From an uncultured Clostridia bacterium (GTDB taxonomy: Bacteria > Bacillota > Clostridia > Oscillospirales > Ruminococcaceae), in the NCBI GenBank assembly GCA_947627235.1, contig CANQVG010000005.1:25806-89805 (forward strand): 64,000 nucleotides of DNA. Reading direction: 5' to 3'. Shown here piece by piece: positions 43,887-52,555 of the stretch. Position numbers and translations under genes: made by a program. Under the pieces are notes generated by a model. It was not told where the DNA came from. It saw only the letters and a program-made list of their open reading frames with translations, and ran no database searches. Every line of letters starts with the position of its first letter. Positions within the stretch are counted from its first letter, which is position 1.

Positions 43887-44741
43887 TCAGCCTTTCTTCA
43901 GAAGGTTATAAAGACAGTCTATGCACTCGTCCTCCGAAATCACGTCGTCGGGGAGCTTTATTCCCGCCTTTATCAGAGAATGGGTCAGCTCGGTTACATT
44001 CGGCACGTCAAGCCCTACTGCCTTGAGCTTCTCCGCCTGAGAAAAAACCTTTTTCGGTCTGTCGTCGGCGATAACCCTGCCGTCGTCCATAACGACCACT
44101 CTGCCCGCCTGCGCGGCTTCCTCCATATAATGCGTTATAAGAATTATCGTCACGCCCTCGGAATTGAGCTTGTGTATGGTACTCATAATCTCGCGGCGTC
44201 CTATCGGGTCCAGCATAGCGGTCGGCTCGTCAAGGACTATACATTCGGGCTGCATCGCCAGAACACCGGCGATGGCGATTCGCTGCTTCTGTCCGCCTGA
44301 AAGCTTGTGCGGCGCGTGCTCGCGGTAATCATACATTCCCACGGTTTTCAGCGCCTCGTCGACACGTCTGCGTATCTCCGTCGGCTCGACTCCTATATTC
44401 TCGAGCGCAAATGCCACGTCCTCCTCGACCACCGTCGCGACTATCTGGTTGTCGGGGTTCTGAAAAACCATTCCCACCGTCCGTCTGATGTCGTATAGCC
44501 TCTGATCGTCGGCGGTATTGATGCCGTTTATCAGCACCTCGCCCGTCTCGGGAAGGTTTATTGCGTTCAGAAGCTTTGCAAGCGTCGACTTTCCCGAACC
44601 GTTGTGTCCGAGAACCGCCACAAACTCGCCCCTGTCGATTCCGAGGGTCACTCCCCGCAGAACGGTGTTTTTAGTCGGCGGGTCGTCATAGTCGTTTACA
44701 TAGCTGAACGTCACGTTGTTTATCTGTATAAACTTCTCCAA
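43887..44741 (-). CDS. ecfA1: Energy-coupling factor transporter ATP-binding protein EcfA1
   Basis: 284 residues. Walker A GHNGSGKST, Q-loop VFQNPDNQIVATVVEEDVAF (EcfA1 type), signature KLSGGQKQRIAIAG, Walker B IVLDEPTAMLD and H-loop ITHYMEEA. First of ecfA1-ecfA2-ecfT-truA. It provides energy for vitamin uptake by several S components. Confidence 0.94.
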   Translation of the reverse strand: MEKFIQINNVTFSYVNDYDDPPTKNTVLRGVTLGIDRGEFVAVLGHNGSGKSTLAKLLNAINLPETGEVLINGINTADDQRLYDIRRTVGMVFQNPDNQIVATVVEEDVAFALENIGVEPTEIRRRVDEALKTVGMYDYREHAPHKLSGGQKQRIAIAGVLAMQPECIVLDEPTAMLDPIGRREIMSTIHKLNSEGVTIILITHYMEEAAQAGRVVVMDDGRVIADDRPKKVFSQAEKLKAVGLDVPNVTELTHSLIKAGIKLPDDVISEDECIDCLYNLLKKG

Positions 44742-44758
44742 TTTACATTCACCAATCT

Positions 44759-45625
44759 CTAATCACTTATCCACACTGCCGTGCTTCCCGCCGGAAGCGA
44801 CATCTTCTTTTCTTCTACCATCAGACCTATCTCGTCGGCGCTCACGCTTCCGCCGAACCGCGGCATCAAAAGCGCCCCGAGCATATAAGACATAACCGAC
44901 GGCGAGAGTCCCGCCGTGTAGCTGTTGAGCAGGAAAAAGAGCGGCTTATCGCTCATTACCTTTACGCAGAGCGTAAGAAGGTCATATATGCTGTCCTCAA
45001 GCTTCCACACCTCGCCGGACGGTCCCCTGCCGTAGCTCGGAGGGTCCATTATCACGGCGTCGTAGGTCCTGCCCCGCCTTATCTCGCGCTCGACAAACTT
45101 CTCACAGTCGTCGACTATCCAACGTATCGGCTTATCGGCGAGTCCGGAAGCCGCGGCGTTGTCCCTCGCCCACTGAACCATTCCCTTTGACGCGTCGACG
45201 TGGCAGACGCTCGCCCCCGCGCTCGCGCAGGCAAGAGTCGCTCCTCCGGTATAGGCAAAAAGGTTAAGAACGCTTATAGGTCTTCCCGCCGAGCGTATCA
45301 TCTCGCGGGTCATATCCCAGTTTACCGCCTGCTCGGGGAATAACCCCGTATGCTTGAAGCCGGTGGGACGGATTATAAAGGTCAGATCTTTATAGCCCAC
45401 CTGCCAGCTTTCGGGTAGCCTGTGGCGAAATTCCCAGCTTCCGCCTCCCTTATCGGAGCGGTGATATACCGCGTCACAGCTGTTCCAGAGCGGATTGCTC
45501 CGCTCGGTTTTCCAGATTATCTGCGGGTCGGGACGCGCGAGCGTCTTTCCCGCCCAGCTTTCGAGCCTCATTCCGTTCGAGGCGTCTATAAGCCTGTAGT
45601 CTGACCATTCGGATGCGGTTCTCAT
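44759..45625 (-). CDS. Class I SAM-dependent (RlmI/RlmK-like) RNA methyltransferase
   Basis: 288 residues. The C-terminal Rossmann domain has VLNLFAYTGGATLACASAGASVCHVDAS (SAM site), DDCEKFVEREIRRG, and DAVIMDPPSYGRGPSGEVWKLE, the DPPSYGRG signature of the 23S rRNA cytosine methyltransferases. The N-terminal half (about 1-120) is shorter than RlmI, without a PUA domain. The exact target is unknown. ATG 45625 overlaps the stop of the phosphohexomutase-like gene (TAATG) and has GGGAGGAG upstream. Confidence 0.85.
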   Translation of the reverse strand: MRTASEWSDYRLIDASNGMRLESWAGKTLARPDPQIIWKTERSNPLWNSCDAVYHRSDKGGGSWEFRHRLPESWQVGYKDLTFIIRPTGFKHTGLFPEQAVNWDMTREMIRSAGRPISVLNLFAYTGGATLACASAGASVCHVDASKGMVQWARDNAAASGLADKPIRWIVDDCEKFVEREIRRGRTYDAVIMDPPSYGRGPSGEVWKLEDSIYDLLTLCVKVMSDKPLFFLLNSYTAGLSPSVMSYMLGALLMPRFGGSVSADEIGLMVEEKKMSLPAGSTAVWISD

Positions 45626-46998
45626 TAAATTTCCTGCTCCTCCCGGTATCCGACGTTGTCTCTCACTGTCTTGGCTATTGCGTGGGCATACTGCCACACG
45701 GTGTCGCGGTCCCTGCCCTCGGCAATTATCCTGAGTATCGGACTTGTCGACGATTCTCGTACAAATACCCTGCCGTCGCCCTCAAGCTTCTGGCTGCAAA
45801 AGTCTATTATTTCCTTTACCGCGGGAACCTCCTGCCATTTTCCCACAAATTCGGGTCTTAGCTCGAGGTTGAGGCTCACCTGCGGATAGGGTTCATATAT
45901 TTCAAACAGCTCCGACATCTTCCGCCCGCTTCTTTTTAGTATCTCGAGTATCTTCGCGCCGGCGAGCTGCCCGTCGGAGGTCTTGGCAAATTCGGAAAGG
46001 ATAATGTGACCCGTGGGACTGCCGCCGAGACTGCAATCGCCGATTAACATTCGCTCGGCTATATGCCTTACTCTCGCCGACGGCGCCGCTGAAACGACTA
46101 TGCCGTTTTCCTTCGCCCAGCGGAAAAACCCGAGGTTTGAAGCCTGAGAAACGACACAGGTGTTGGCGTTGAGCCTCTGCTCGTTCTTCATCGAGAGCGC
46201 CAGAAGCGCGGTCATTCTGTCGCCGTCTAAAATTCTGCCTTTCTCGTCGACCATAACGCAGCGCCCGCCGTCGCCGTCAAAGGCAAGACCCGCCTGCGCA
46301 CGGTTTTCCAACACGCACTTCTGAAGCGGTTCGAGGTCCTCTGTACCGCAGTTCTTGTTTATATTCATACCGTCCGGCTCGCTGTTTATAAGTATTACGT
46401 TAGCGCCTATACCGCGGAAAAACTTCTCTGCCGTACTGCTGACGGCTCCGTTGGCACAGTCGACGACTATCCTCATTCTTTCAAGGTCGGCGTCAATGCG
46501 CTTCATCAGCCCTCTGACATAGTCCCACTCGGCGTTTTTCTCACTTACGATGCTTCCTATCATCTCACCGCCCGCGCATGTCATTTCTTCGGGCGACTCT
46601 GTGACAAGGCGCTCGATTTCCGCAAAAAGCGAGGGCGAAAGACTGTATCCGCTGCCGTCGAAAATCTTTATGCCGTTAAATTCAAAGGTGTGGCGCGAGG
46701 CGCTTATCATCACGCCTGCGTCAGCCGAATATTTCTCGCAGAGATATGAGACAGCCGGAAGCGGAACCACGCCCAGAATATGCGCGTCGGCGCCCGCCGA
46801 ACAGCACCCTGCCGCAAACGAAGCGGCGAATATCTCACCGGATATCCTTGTGTCCCGTCCTATAAGAATTTTGGCGGGTCTGCCGCTGCGGTTCTGCATA
46901 AGCAGGGAAAGCGCCCTGCCCACCCGCATCACGGTTTCACAGCTCAGTTCGGTCACGGCGCGTCCGCTCACACTGTCTGATGTAAATAGCTTTGTCAT
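45625..46998 (-). CDS. GlmM-like phosphohexomutase with degenerate active site
   Basis: 457 residues, alignable end to end with GlmM (phosphoglucosamine mutase). Every key loop has changed. The N-terminal loop reads TSDSVSG for GTDGVRG. The catalytic serine loop reads SASRHTFEFNGIKIF with Ser101 kept but His changed to Arg. The metal loop reads DGDGGR (241-246) for DGDGDR, so one metal ligand is lost. GDRYV reads SARVRH, GGEQSGH reads GGSPTGH (325-331), and the phosphate loop RPSGTEP reads RESSTSP. The fold is conserved, catalysis is doubtful. It may be a regulatory paralogue. It forms an operon with the methyltransferase. Confidence 0.85.
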   Translation of the reverse strand: MTKLFTSDSVSGRAVTELSCETVMRVGRALSLLMQNRSGRPAKILIGRDTRISGEIFAASFAAGCCSAGADAHILGVVPLPAVSYLCEKYSADAGVMISASRHTFEFNGIKIFDGSGYSLSPSLFAEIERLVTESPEEMTCAGGEMIGSIVSEKNAEWDYVRGLMKRIDADLERMRIVVDCANGAVSSTAEKFFRGIGANVILINSEPDGMNINKNCGTEDLEPLQKCVLENRAQAGLAFDGDGGRCVMVDEKGRILDGDRMTALLALSMKNEQRLNANTCVVSQASNLGFFRWAKENGIVVSAAPSARVRHIAERMLIGDCSLGGSPTGHIILSEFAKTSDGQLAGAKILEILKRSGRKMSELFEIYEPYPQVSLNLELRPEFVGKWQEVPAVKEIIDFCSQKLEGDGRVFVRESSTSPILRIIAEGRDRDTVWQYAHAIAKTVRDNVGYREEQEI

Positions 46999-47024
46999 AT
47001 TATGAAATCCCCTTTGAGAAAGAG

Positions 47025-48080
47025 TTACAGAAGCGAGGTCTGACCGTCGTCTCCTGCCGAGGGCTTAGGTATGCCGAGATGCTTATAGGCAAGGTCAGTG
47101 GCGCATCTTCCGCGCGGGGTTCTCGCCAGAAAACCGAGCTGCATCAAAAACGGCTCGCAGACGTCTTCCAGCGTGACCGCCTCCTCGCCTATTGCCGAGG
47201 CAAGAGTGTCAAGACCGACGGGGCCGCCGTTATAGCCCGATATTATCATTGAAAGCATACGCTTGTCAAGCGAATCAAGACCGAGAGGATCTATTTCCAT
47301 TCTGTCAAGGGCGATTTTTGCTATATCCTTTGTAATCCTGCCATCGCCCATAACGTCGGCATAGTCGCGCACCCGCTTCAGGAAGCGGTTGGCGATTCGC
47401 GGAGTACCCCTCGAGCGCGAGGCAAGCTCATAGGCGCCGTCCTTGTCTATAGCCACTCCGAGTATCACCGACGAACGCATAATTATCTCCGCAAGGTCGT
47501 CGGCTGAGTACAGCTCAAGCCGCTGAATTATCCCGAATCTGTCCCTGAGCGGCGCGGAAAGCTGTCCCGAACGGGTGGTCGCGCCTATCAGGGTAAACTT
47601 CGGCAGGTCTATCCTTATCGAGCGCGCGGCAGGACCGTTTCCTATCATAAGGTCTATCGTGAAATCCTCGAGCGCGGGATAGAGTATCTCCTCAATCGCG
47701 CGGCTAAGACGGTGGATTTCGTCGATAAATAGAACGTCGCCCGCCTGAAGGCTCGTCAAAAGCGCAGCCAGATCGCCTGCCTTTTCGATGGCGGGTCCGG
47801 AGGTCACTCTTATATTCACTCCCATTTCGTGGGCTATGATATTTGAGAGCGTGGTCTTCCCAAGCCCGGGAGGGCCGTAGAGCAGAACGTGGTCAAGCGG
47901 CTCTCCGCGCTTTTTTGCCGCCTCAATGTATATCGACATGTTTTCCTTTACCTTGTCCTGCCCGATATATTCGCTGAGAGTCTTAGGCCGAAGGGAATAA
48001 TCAATGTCAGAATCGTCGTCCTTTATGACCTGCGGTGATACTATTCTGCTTTCAAAATCAAATTCGCCGGTTTCTATCAT
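47025..48080 (-). CDS. ruvB: Holliday junction branch-migration ATPase RuvB
   Basis: 351 residues. Walker [10 protein letters not shown], Walker B FIDEIHRL, sensor TTRSGQLS and the C-terminal winged helix ([15 protein letters not shown]...[19 protein letters not shown]). It drives branch migration with RuvA on crossovers. Last gene of ruvCAB, 15 bases after ruvA. Confidence 0.97.
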   Translation of the reverse strand: MIETGEFDFESRIVSPQVIKDDDSDIDYSLRPKTLSEYIGQDKVKENMSIYIEAAKKRGEPLDHVLLYGPPGLGKTTLSNIIAHEMGVNIRVTSGPAIEKAGDLAALLTSLQAGDVLFIDEIHRLSRAIEEILYPALEDFTIDLMIGNGPAARSIRIDLPKFTLIGATTRSGQLSAPLRDRFGIIQRLELYSADDLAEIIMRSSVILGVAIDKDGAYELASRSRGTPRIANRFLKRVRDYADVMGDGRITKDIAKIALDRMEIDPLGLDSLDKRMLSMIISGYNGGPVGLDTLASAIGEEAVTLEDVCEPFLMQLGFLARTPRGRCATDLAYKHLGIPKPSAGDDGQTSLL

Positions 48081-48095
48081 TTTTACCCTCCGTCG

Positions 48096-48704
48096 TTAAA
48101 ATTTTCCGCCCGAAAGCTCTCGCAGAGCGCGTCTTATAAGCTCGTCCACAGGCAGAGAAGCGTCCATTTTTCCGAGACATGACGCCGCCTCCGACTGAGA
48201 ATACCCCAGAACCGTCAGCGCCGCTATGGCGTCGGCGACATTTGACGGCGGCTTCGAGATTCCGCCGAGGTCGGGAGCGTCCTTTCCGCCGATATAAGCG
48301 TAGTCCTTGGCGATTTTATCTTTAAGTTCCATTACTATACGCTGAGCTATCTTAGTGCCGACGCCCTTTATCTGAGTAAACGCCTTTATATCCTCAGATG
48401 CTATTGCGAGGGCGACGCGGTCGGGCGTGAGGCTTGAAAGTATCGCAAGCGCGTACTTCGAGCCGACTCCGCTTACAGAGGTCAGCAGCCTGAAGCAGTC
48501 GAGCTCCTCCTCGCTCGAAAATCCGAAGAGGTCGATGGCGTCCTCTCTCACGGCAAGATATGTATAAAGCGTGGCGGTCTCCCTGCCCTGCACTTCCGTG
48601 ACGGAATAAAGCGTGGTTTTGCAGGCGTAGCCCACCCCTCCGCACTCTATCACTATCATATCGGGTAAAATCTTCACTACTCTTCCTGTGAGGCTGTATA
48701 TCAC
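48096..48704 (-). CDS. ruvA: Holliday junction-binding protein RuvA
   Basis: 202 residues: N-terminal OB fold (MIYSLTGRVVKILPDMIVIECGGVGY), two helix-hairpin-helix motifs (LLTSVSGVGSKYALAIL and FTQIKGVGTKIAQRIVMELKDK) and the C-terminal RuvB-contact domain (VADAIAALTVLGYSQSEA). Start overlaps ruvC by 4 bases. Confidence 0.97.
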   Translation of the reverse strand: MIYSLTGRVVKILPDMIVIECGGVGYACKTTLYSVTEVQGRETATLYTYLAVREDAIDLFGFSSEEELDCFRLLTSVSGVGSKYALAILSSLTPDRVALAIASEDIKAFTQIKGVGTKIAQRIVMELKDKIAKDYAYIGGKDAPDLGGISKPPSNVADAIAALTVLGYSQSEAASCLGKMDASLPVDELIRRALRELSGGKF

Positions 48705-49261
48705 TGTCTTGACCCTCCTTTGGGAGCGTTTCTGTATTTCTGGTAGTCGCCGCTTTTATATGCAAGCTTCGAGTATTCCTCATATGCCGCCGAGCTCGCG
48801 TAATGCCCGTGGGTGACGGCGAGCGCAAGAGCGTCGGCGGTATCGTCCGGCTTCGGGACTTCCTTTAAATGAAGTATTGAACGTACCATTTCCTGAACCT
48901 GTCTTTTCTCAGCCCTGCCGTAGCCTACGACCGCGTTTTTGACCTGAAGCGGCGTATACTCATTTACCCCGACTCCGCACTGCACCGAGGCGAGCATAAT
49001 TACTCCCCTCGCCTGCGCCACGTCAATGGCGGTGGTGTGGTTAGTGTTGAAAAAGAGCTTTTCCATTGAGAGGGCGTCGGGTTTATAGAGCTTTAAAATT
49101 TCGGTCATATCGCTGTGAATGGTCATAAGTCTGTCCCCGAAAGACATTTCGGGAGTAGTGGTTATAGCGCCGAAGTTCACAACCGAAAAGCTTCTGCCGT
49201 CGTAATCCACAACCCCGAAGCCCACTGTTGCATATCCGGGGTCTATTCCGATTATCCTCAA
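48701..49261 (-). CDS. ruvC: Holliday junction resolvase RuvC
   Basis: 186 residues; metal-dependent endonuclease. Acidic residues are in GIDPGYATVGFGV (Asp7), SMEKLFFNTN (Glu), and PDDTADALALAVTH (two Asp). The TTG start is preceded by AGAGGTGGG. First gene of ruvCAB, with a 17-bp-spaced promoter just upstream. Confidence 0.96.
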   Translation of the reverse strand: MRIIGIDPGYATVGFGVVDYDGRSFSVVNFGAITTTPEMSFGDRLMTIHSDMTEILKLYKPDALSMEKLFFNTNHTTAIDVAQARGVIMLASVQCGVGVNEYTPLQVKNAVVGYGRAEKRQVQEMVRSILHLKEVPKPDDTADALALAVTHGHYASSAAYEEYSKLAYKSGDYQKYRNAPKGGSRQ

Positions 49262-49303
49262 CGCTACCCACCTCTTAAGTCTGTCGATAAAAATATTCAG
49301 TAT

Positions 49304-49332
49304 ATTATAGCACAGACCGAAAAAATAATCAA
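49304..49332 (-). promoter_or_regulatory. Promoter of ruvCAB
   Basis: TTGATT (49327-49332), 17 bases, TATAAT (49304-49309) on the minus strand. No LexA-type operator is evident at this promoter. Confidence 0.7.
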
Positions 49333-49422
49333 GAGAAATATTGCGGAACGCTTACGGGAATTGGATTGACCTTAAAAACATAAAAGCCCGCATAATTGCG
49401 GCGGTCGCGCGCACGTAATACA

Positions 49423-49452
49423 AGAGCCGCCAACTATAAAGCTGGCGGCTTT
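49423..49452 (-). terminator. Terminator of metA
   Basis: AGCCGCCA, 10-base loop, TGGCGGCT then CTTGT on the minus strand, about 45 bases after the metA stop. Confidence 0.7.
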
Positions 49453-49494
49453 GAGTTAAAACTGTTTTCTTTGCCAAGCCCTCTGGCGGGACTT

Positions 49495-50412
49495 TTACTT
49501 GATTTCGTCAACATCGTAAGGAGTGGTCTGATAAACAAAGTAGTTGAGCCAGTTTGAATACAGAAGATTTGCGTGGGCTTTCCACGTCACGACCGGCGTT
49601 TTTTCGGGGTCATCGTCGGGAAAATAGTTCTTAGGGACCTTTATGTCAATGCCCTTCTGTCTGTCGCGAAAATACTCCTGCGCAAGAGTTCCGGCTTCGT
49701 ATTCAGAGTGACCGGTTATGAATATCTGTCTGCCCTCGCTGGTCATACAGGCATATACTCCCGCCTCCTCGCTCGAAGCGAGTATCTTTATTTCGGGAAT
49801 CCGCTCAAGCTCAGCACGGTCAACCGTGGAATTTCGTGAGTGCGGGACATAAAAAACGTCGTCAAAGCCGCGGAACAGAATCGGGTTTTTATAGTCTACA
49901 GTATGCGGAAACACACCGAAGAGCTTTTCGGGCAAGGGTATCTTTTTAACGCCGAAATGGTAGTATAGCCCCGCCTGCGCGCCCCAACAGATGTGAAACG
50001 TCGAGTGGACATGTGTTTTAGACCACTCGAATATTTCGCACAGCTCGTCCCAGTATTCGACCTCCTCAAATTCGAGATGCTCAACCGGCGCTCCGGTAAT
50101 TATCATACCGTCAAAGCGTTCGTCCTTGACCTCGCCGAAGGTCTTGTAAAACGAAAGCAGATGCTCCTGAGAAGTGTTTTTCGACTCATAGCTCTTGGTA
50201 TGTATAAGCTCTATCTCGACCTGAAGCGGAGTGTTGCCCAGAAGCCGCGCGAGCTGGGTCTCGGTGGCGATTTTCGTGGGCATAAGATTTAAAATCAGTA
50301 TTTTTAGAGGTCTTATGTCCTGAGTGAGCGCCCTCGTCTCGGTCATAATGAAGATGTTTTCATCGGTAAGAATCTTCGCGGCGGGCAGGGAATTTGGTAT
50401 TTTAATAGGCAT
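49495..50412 (-). CDS. metAA: Homoserine O-acetyltransferase (MetA type)
   Basis: 305 residues of the MetA family; activates homoserine for methionine synthesis. Catalytic Cys142 is in [10 protein letters not shown], and His235 and Glu237 are in [11 protein letters not shown]. Residue 111 is Glu in [11 protein letters not shown]. In this family Glu111 is associated with acetyl-CoA, and Gly111 with succinyl-CoA, so the product is probably O-acetylhomoserine. It has its own promoter and terminator, and no SAM riboswitch or T-box structure was found in the short leader. Confidence 0.92.
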   Translation of the reverse strand: MPIKIPNSLPAAKILTDENIFIMTETRALTQDIRPLKILILNLMPTKIATETQLARLLGNTPLQVEIELIHTKSYESKNTSQEHLLSFYKTFGEVKDERFDGMIITGAPVEHLEFEEVEYWDELCEIFEWSKTHVHSTFHICWGAQAGLYYHFGVKKIPLPEKLFGVFPHTVDYKNPILFRGFDDVFYVPHSRNSTVDRAELERIPEIKILASSEEAGVYACMTSEGRQIFITGHSEYEAGTLAQEYFRDRQKGIDIKVPKNYFPDDDPEKTPVVTWKAHANLLYSNWLNYFVYQTTPYDVDEIK

Positions 50413-50442
50413 TGTCTTTCTCCTTAAGAGGTTTTCGGTACT

Positions 50443-50471
50443 ATTTTAGCACCTTTGCGCGAAAAAATCAA
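50443..50471 (-). promoter_or_regulatory. Promoter of metA
   Basis: TTGATT (50466-50471), 17 bases, TAAAAT (50443-50448) on the minus strand. The weak hairpin at 50518-50541 (GGAAACCC/GGGGTTCC) lies further up and may end the alpha-galactosidase transcript, but no T-run follows it. Confidence 0.6.
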
Positions 50472-50552
50472 TACAGTTTTCGGTTTAGGGGGTGTCAACA
50501 CAACCCAAACATTTCAGGGAACCCCCGGCGAGGGTTTCCGGACTTATAAAAC

Positions 50553-52382
50553 CTATCTTCTGTATATCCACGCTTTTGCGCTGAAATCGTGCTCCGCTTC
50601 TCCGAACTCCGCGATAATTTCCGCACCGTCAGGCAGTATCTTATCGGGAACGTCCGAGTTTTCAAACCTATGAAGCACCGCAAGTCCGAGACCGTTGTAC
50701 TCCCTTAAAACAAGCTGGTGTCCGGCGGGGCGGTTATAGCTTGCGGCGGTACATTCCTGCCAAACGGTCGTACCGTATTTTATGATATCCGCGGCGCGGC
50801 GGTAAAACTCCATTCCCTCGTCGACCGTCTTCCACTGTTCCTCCGAGAGATCATAGATATCGCCGCTCAGACACATTCTGCCGAGAAACGCGGCGGAAAG
50901 GGAATAATTAAGTCTGTCCCTGCTGTCGGTGTGCCTGAGCACCGCCCATATCTGGCTCTGTTCCGGTCTTATGACGCGGTGCAGGTTCGCCGCGATAATA
51001 GGTATCGCCTTCGTCTCGTGGGCGTCGGAAAAGCTCGCTTGGCTCGCAAGCTCCATCATCGGCGGGACGAGCCTGTGACCGCCGCTCGAGCAGTTTTCTA
51101 TGACGATTCCGGGAATCTCGTCGGATAACCTTTTGAAGAACTCCCGCGAAGCCTCTACCTTACGCCGCAGCGACTCTCCAAAGCTTTCGCCTCCGTCGCA
51201 GCCGACGCCTATAGTGTCGTTATAGTCGATTTTTACATACCCGAACCCGCAGGAACGCAGCAGTTTAATAACCTTTTCAAACAGATATTCCTTTACCCAC
51301 GGATCCTCCATATCCCAGAATCTGCGGTCTCCCACAGTGAGAGGAACCCCGTCTTTTTTCAGAATATGCGAATCGTCGTTGAAGTATCTGCACCCCCAAG
51401 CAAGCGCCTCCGGCTCGAACCACAGCCCCGGAATCATTCCTTTTGAGCGGATATAGTCGGCTATCGGCTTCATTCCTCCCGGAAAACGGTTTTCGTTTAC
51501 CGTCCAGTCGCCTACGCTTTCCCACCAGCGCTCGGTACCGTACCAGCCCGAGTCGATTACAAGATACTTTATCCCCTTGCCGGCAATCCTGTCGCATATC
51601 CTTTTAACATTTTCAAAGCTCGGGTTGCCCCAGGTAGTGCAATATTCGTTGAAGACTATTCCCATATCCGAGTCGACTTCGGATATCCTCGGGTTCTGCG
51701 CTTTAACAAGCAGGTCGCAGACTTCGGCGAGCGAATGTCCCTCGGCTATCGCGGCCTTCGGAGCTTCAAAGGATTCGTCGGGGTCAAGGGTTTTTCTCCA
51801 CTGCCCGAAGTCGCCGTCGGCAAGACCTCCCACCACCGAGAGGGTGTCGTCGTCCTTGCACAGAATTTCTATCTGCCACGACGACGCACAGTAAAGCTGT
51901 ATGCCCACAAATTCGCCCGTTTCGCTGTTTTCGAGCGCGACAAACGGAAAGTATTTTCTTACGGGCATCGAGCCGACATTTCCGAATTTTTCAAATCTCA
52001 GACCGCATCTGTTCCACGACGGTTCGAGGTGAAGCTCCTCAACGGTTTCCGTGCGAAGCTTGCCTTCCGCGCTCCAAAACGACTGGAGACGGTGTATCTT
52101 ATCGGCTTTTGTGTTTTTAACCGCAAATGACGAGAGCATTTCCGCGGTTATTTTGCGGCCGCTGCCGTTTCGGAGAACGGTGGAAACGATTTGCACGCCT
52201 TTATGCGGCGTTTTATTAACCGTCAGCGTCAGCCCTTCGGGGTTTTCCCATATGGCTTTTTCTTCGCCATCATATGTCTTTTTAAAGCTTCTTATTGTAT
52301 TGCTCGAAGTCATTGTGGCTCCGCAGGAGAATCCGCCCGCATATCCGTCGCCGACGAGCTTGAGTTCGGAATAAAGTTCCAT
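50553..52382 (-). CDS. GH36 family alpha-galactosidase
   Basis: 609 residues, cytoplasmic. N-terminal beta-supersandwich (about 1-230), TIM barrel (about 245-540) with YLVIDSGWYG, PGLWFEPEA, the catalytic nucleophile in GYVKIDYN, CSSGGHR, and the acid/base Asp in SFSDAHE. The C-terminal beta domain ends at about 600. It releases terminal alpha-galactose from raffinose-type sugars or galactomannan pieces. The start follows GGAGGAAAT. No transporter sits next to it. Divergent from the phosphohexomutase gene. Confidence 0.92.
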   Translation of the reverse strand: MELYSELKLVGDGYAGGFSCGATMTSSNTIRSFKKTYDGEEKAIWENPEGLTLTVNKTPHKGVQIVSTVLRNGSGRKITAEMLSSFAVKNTKADKIHRLQSFWSAEGKLRTETVEELHLEPSWNRCGLRFEKFGNVGSMPVRKYFPFVALENSETGEFVGIQLYCASSWQIEILCKDDDTLSVVGGLADGDFGQWRKTLDPDESFEAPKAAIAEGHSLAEVCDLLVKAQNPRISEVDSDMGIVFNEYCTTWGNPSFENVKRICDRIAGKGIKYLVIDSGWYGTERWWESVGDWTVNENRFPGGMKPIADYIRSKGMIPGLWFEPEALAWGCRYFNDDSHILKKDGVPLTVGDRRFWDMEDPWVKEYLFEKVIKLLRSCGFGYVKIDYNDTIGVGCDGGESFGESLRRKVEASREFFKRLSDEIPGIVIENCSSGGHRLVPPMMELASQASFSDAHETKAIPIIAANLHRVIRPEQSQIWAVLRHTDSRDRLNYSLSAAFLGRMCLSGDIYDLSEEQWKTVDEGMEFYRRAADIIKYGTTVWQECTAASYNRPAGHQLVLREYNGLGLAVLHRFENSDVPDKILPDGAEIIAEFGEAEHDFSAKAWIYRR

Positions 52383-52496
52383 AATTATTTCCTCCGGAAT
52401 TTGATATTATGCTCAGAGTTTACCATAACTCGGCGAAAAAATCAACGGTCAGACGTTAGATCCCCGCCGGTTCGGACAGAAAACTTTTACTCCGTA

Positions 52497-52525
52497 TTGA
52501 TTTTTTGTCAAACAGGTATTATAAT
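52497..52525 (+). promoter_or_regulatory. Promoter of the phosphohexomutase gene
   Basis: TTGATT (52497-52502), 17 bases, TATAAT (52520-52525). Confidence 0.75.
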
Positions 52526-52555
52526 ATAATAAATACCATAAACGGAGGCCTGAAA

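Noticed and set aside
50413..50552. SAM riboswitch or T-box upstream of metA
   Set aside because: The leader from the predicted start site is only about 25 bases and the upstream hairpin has no riboswitch features.
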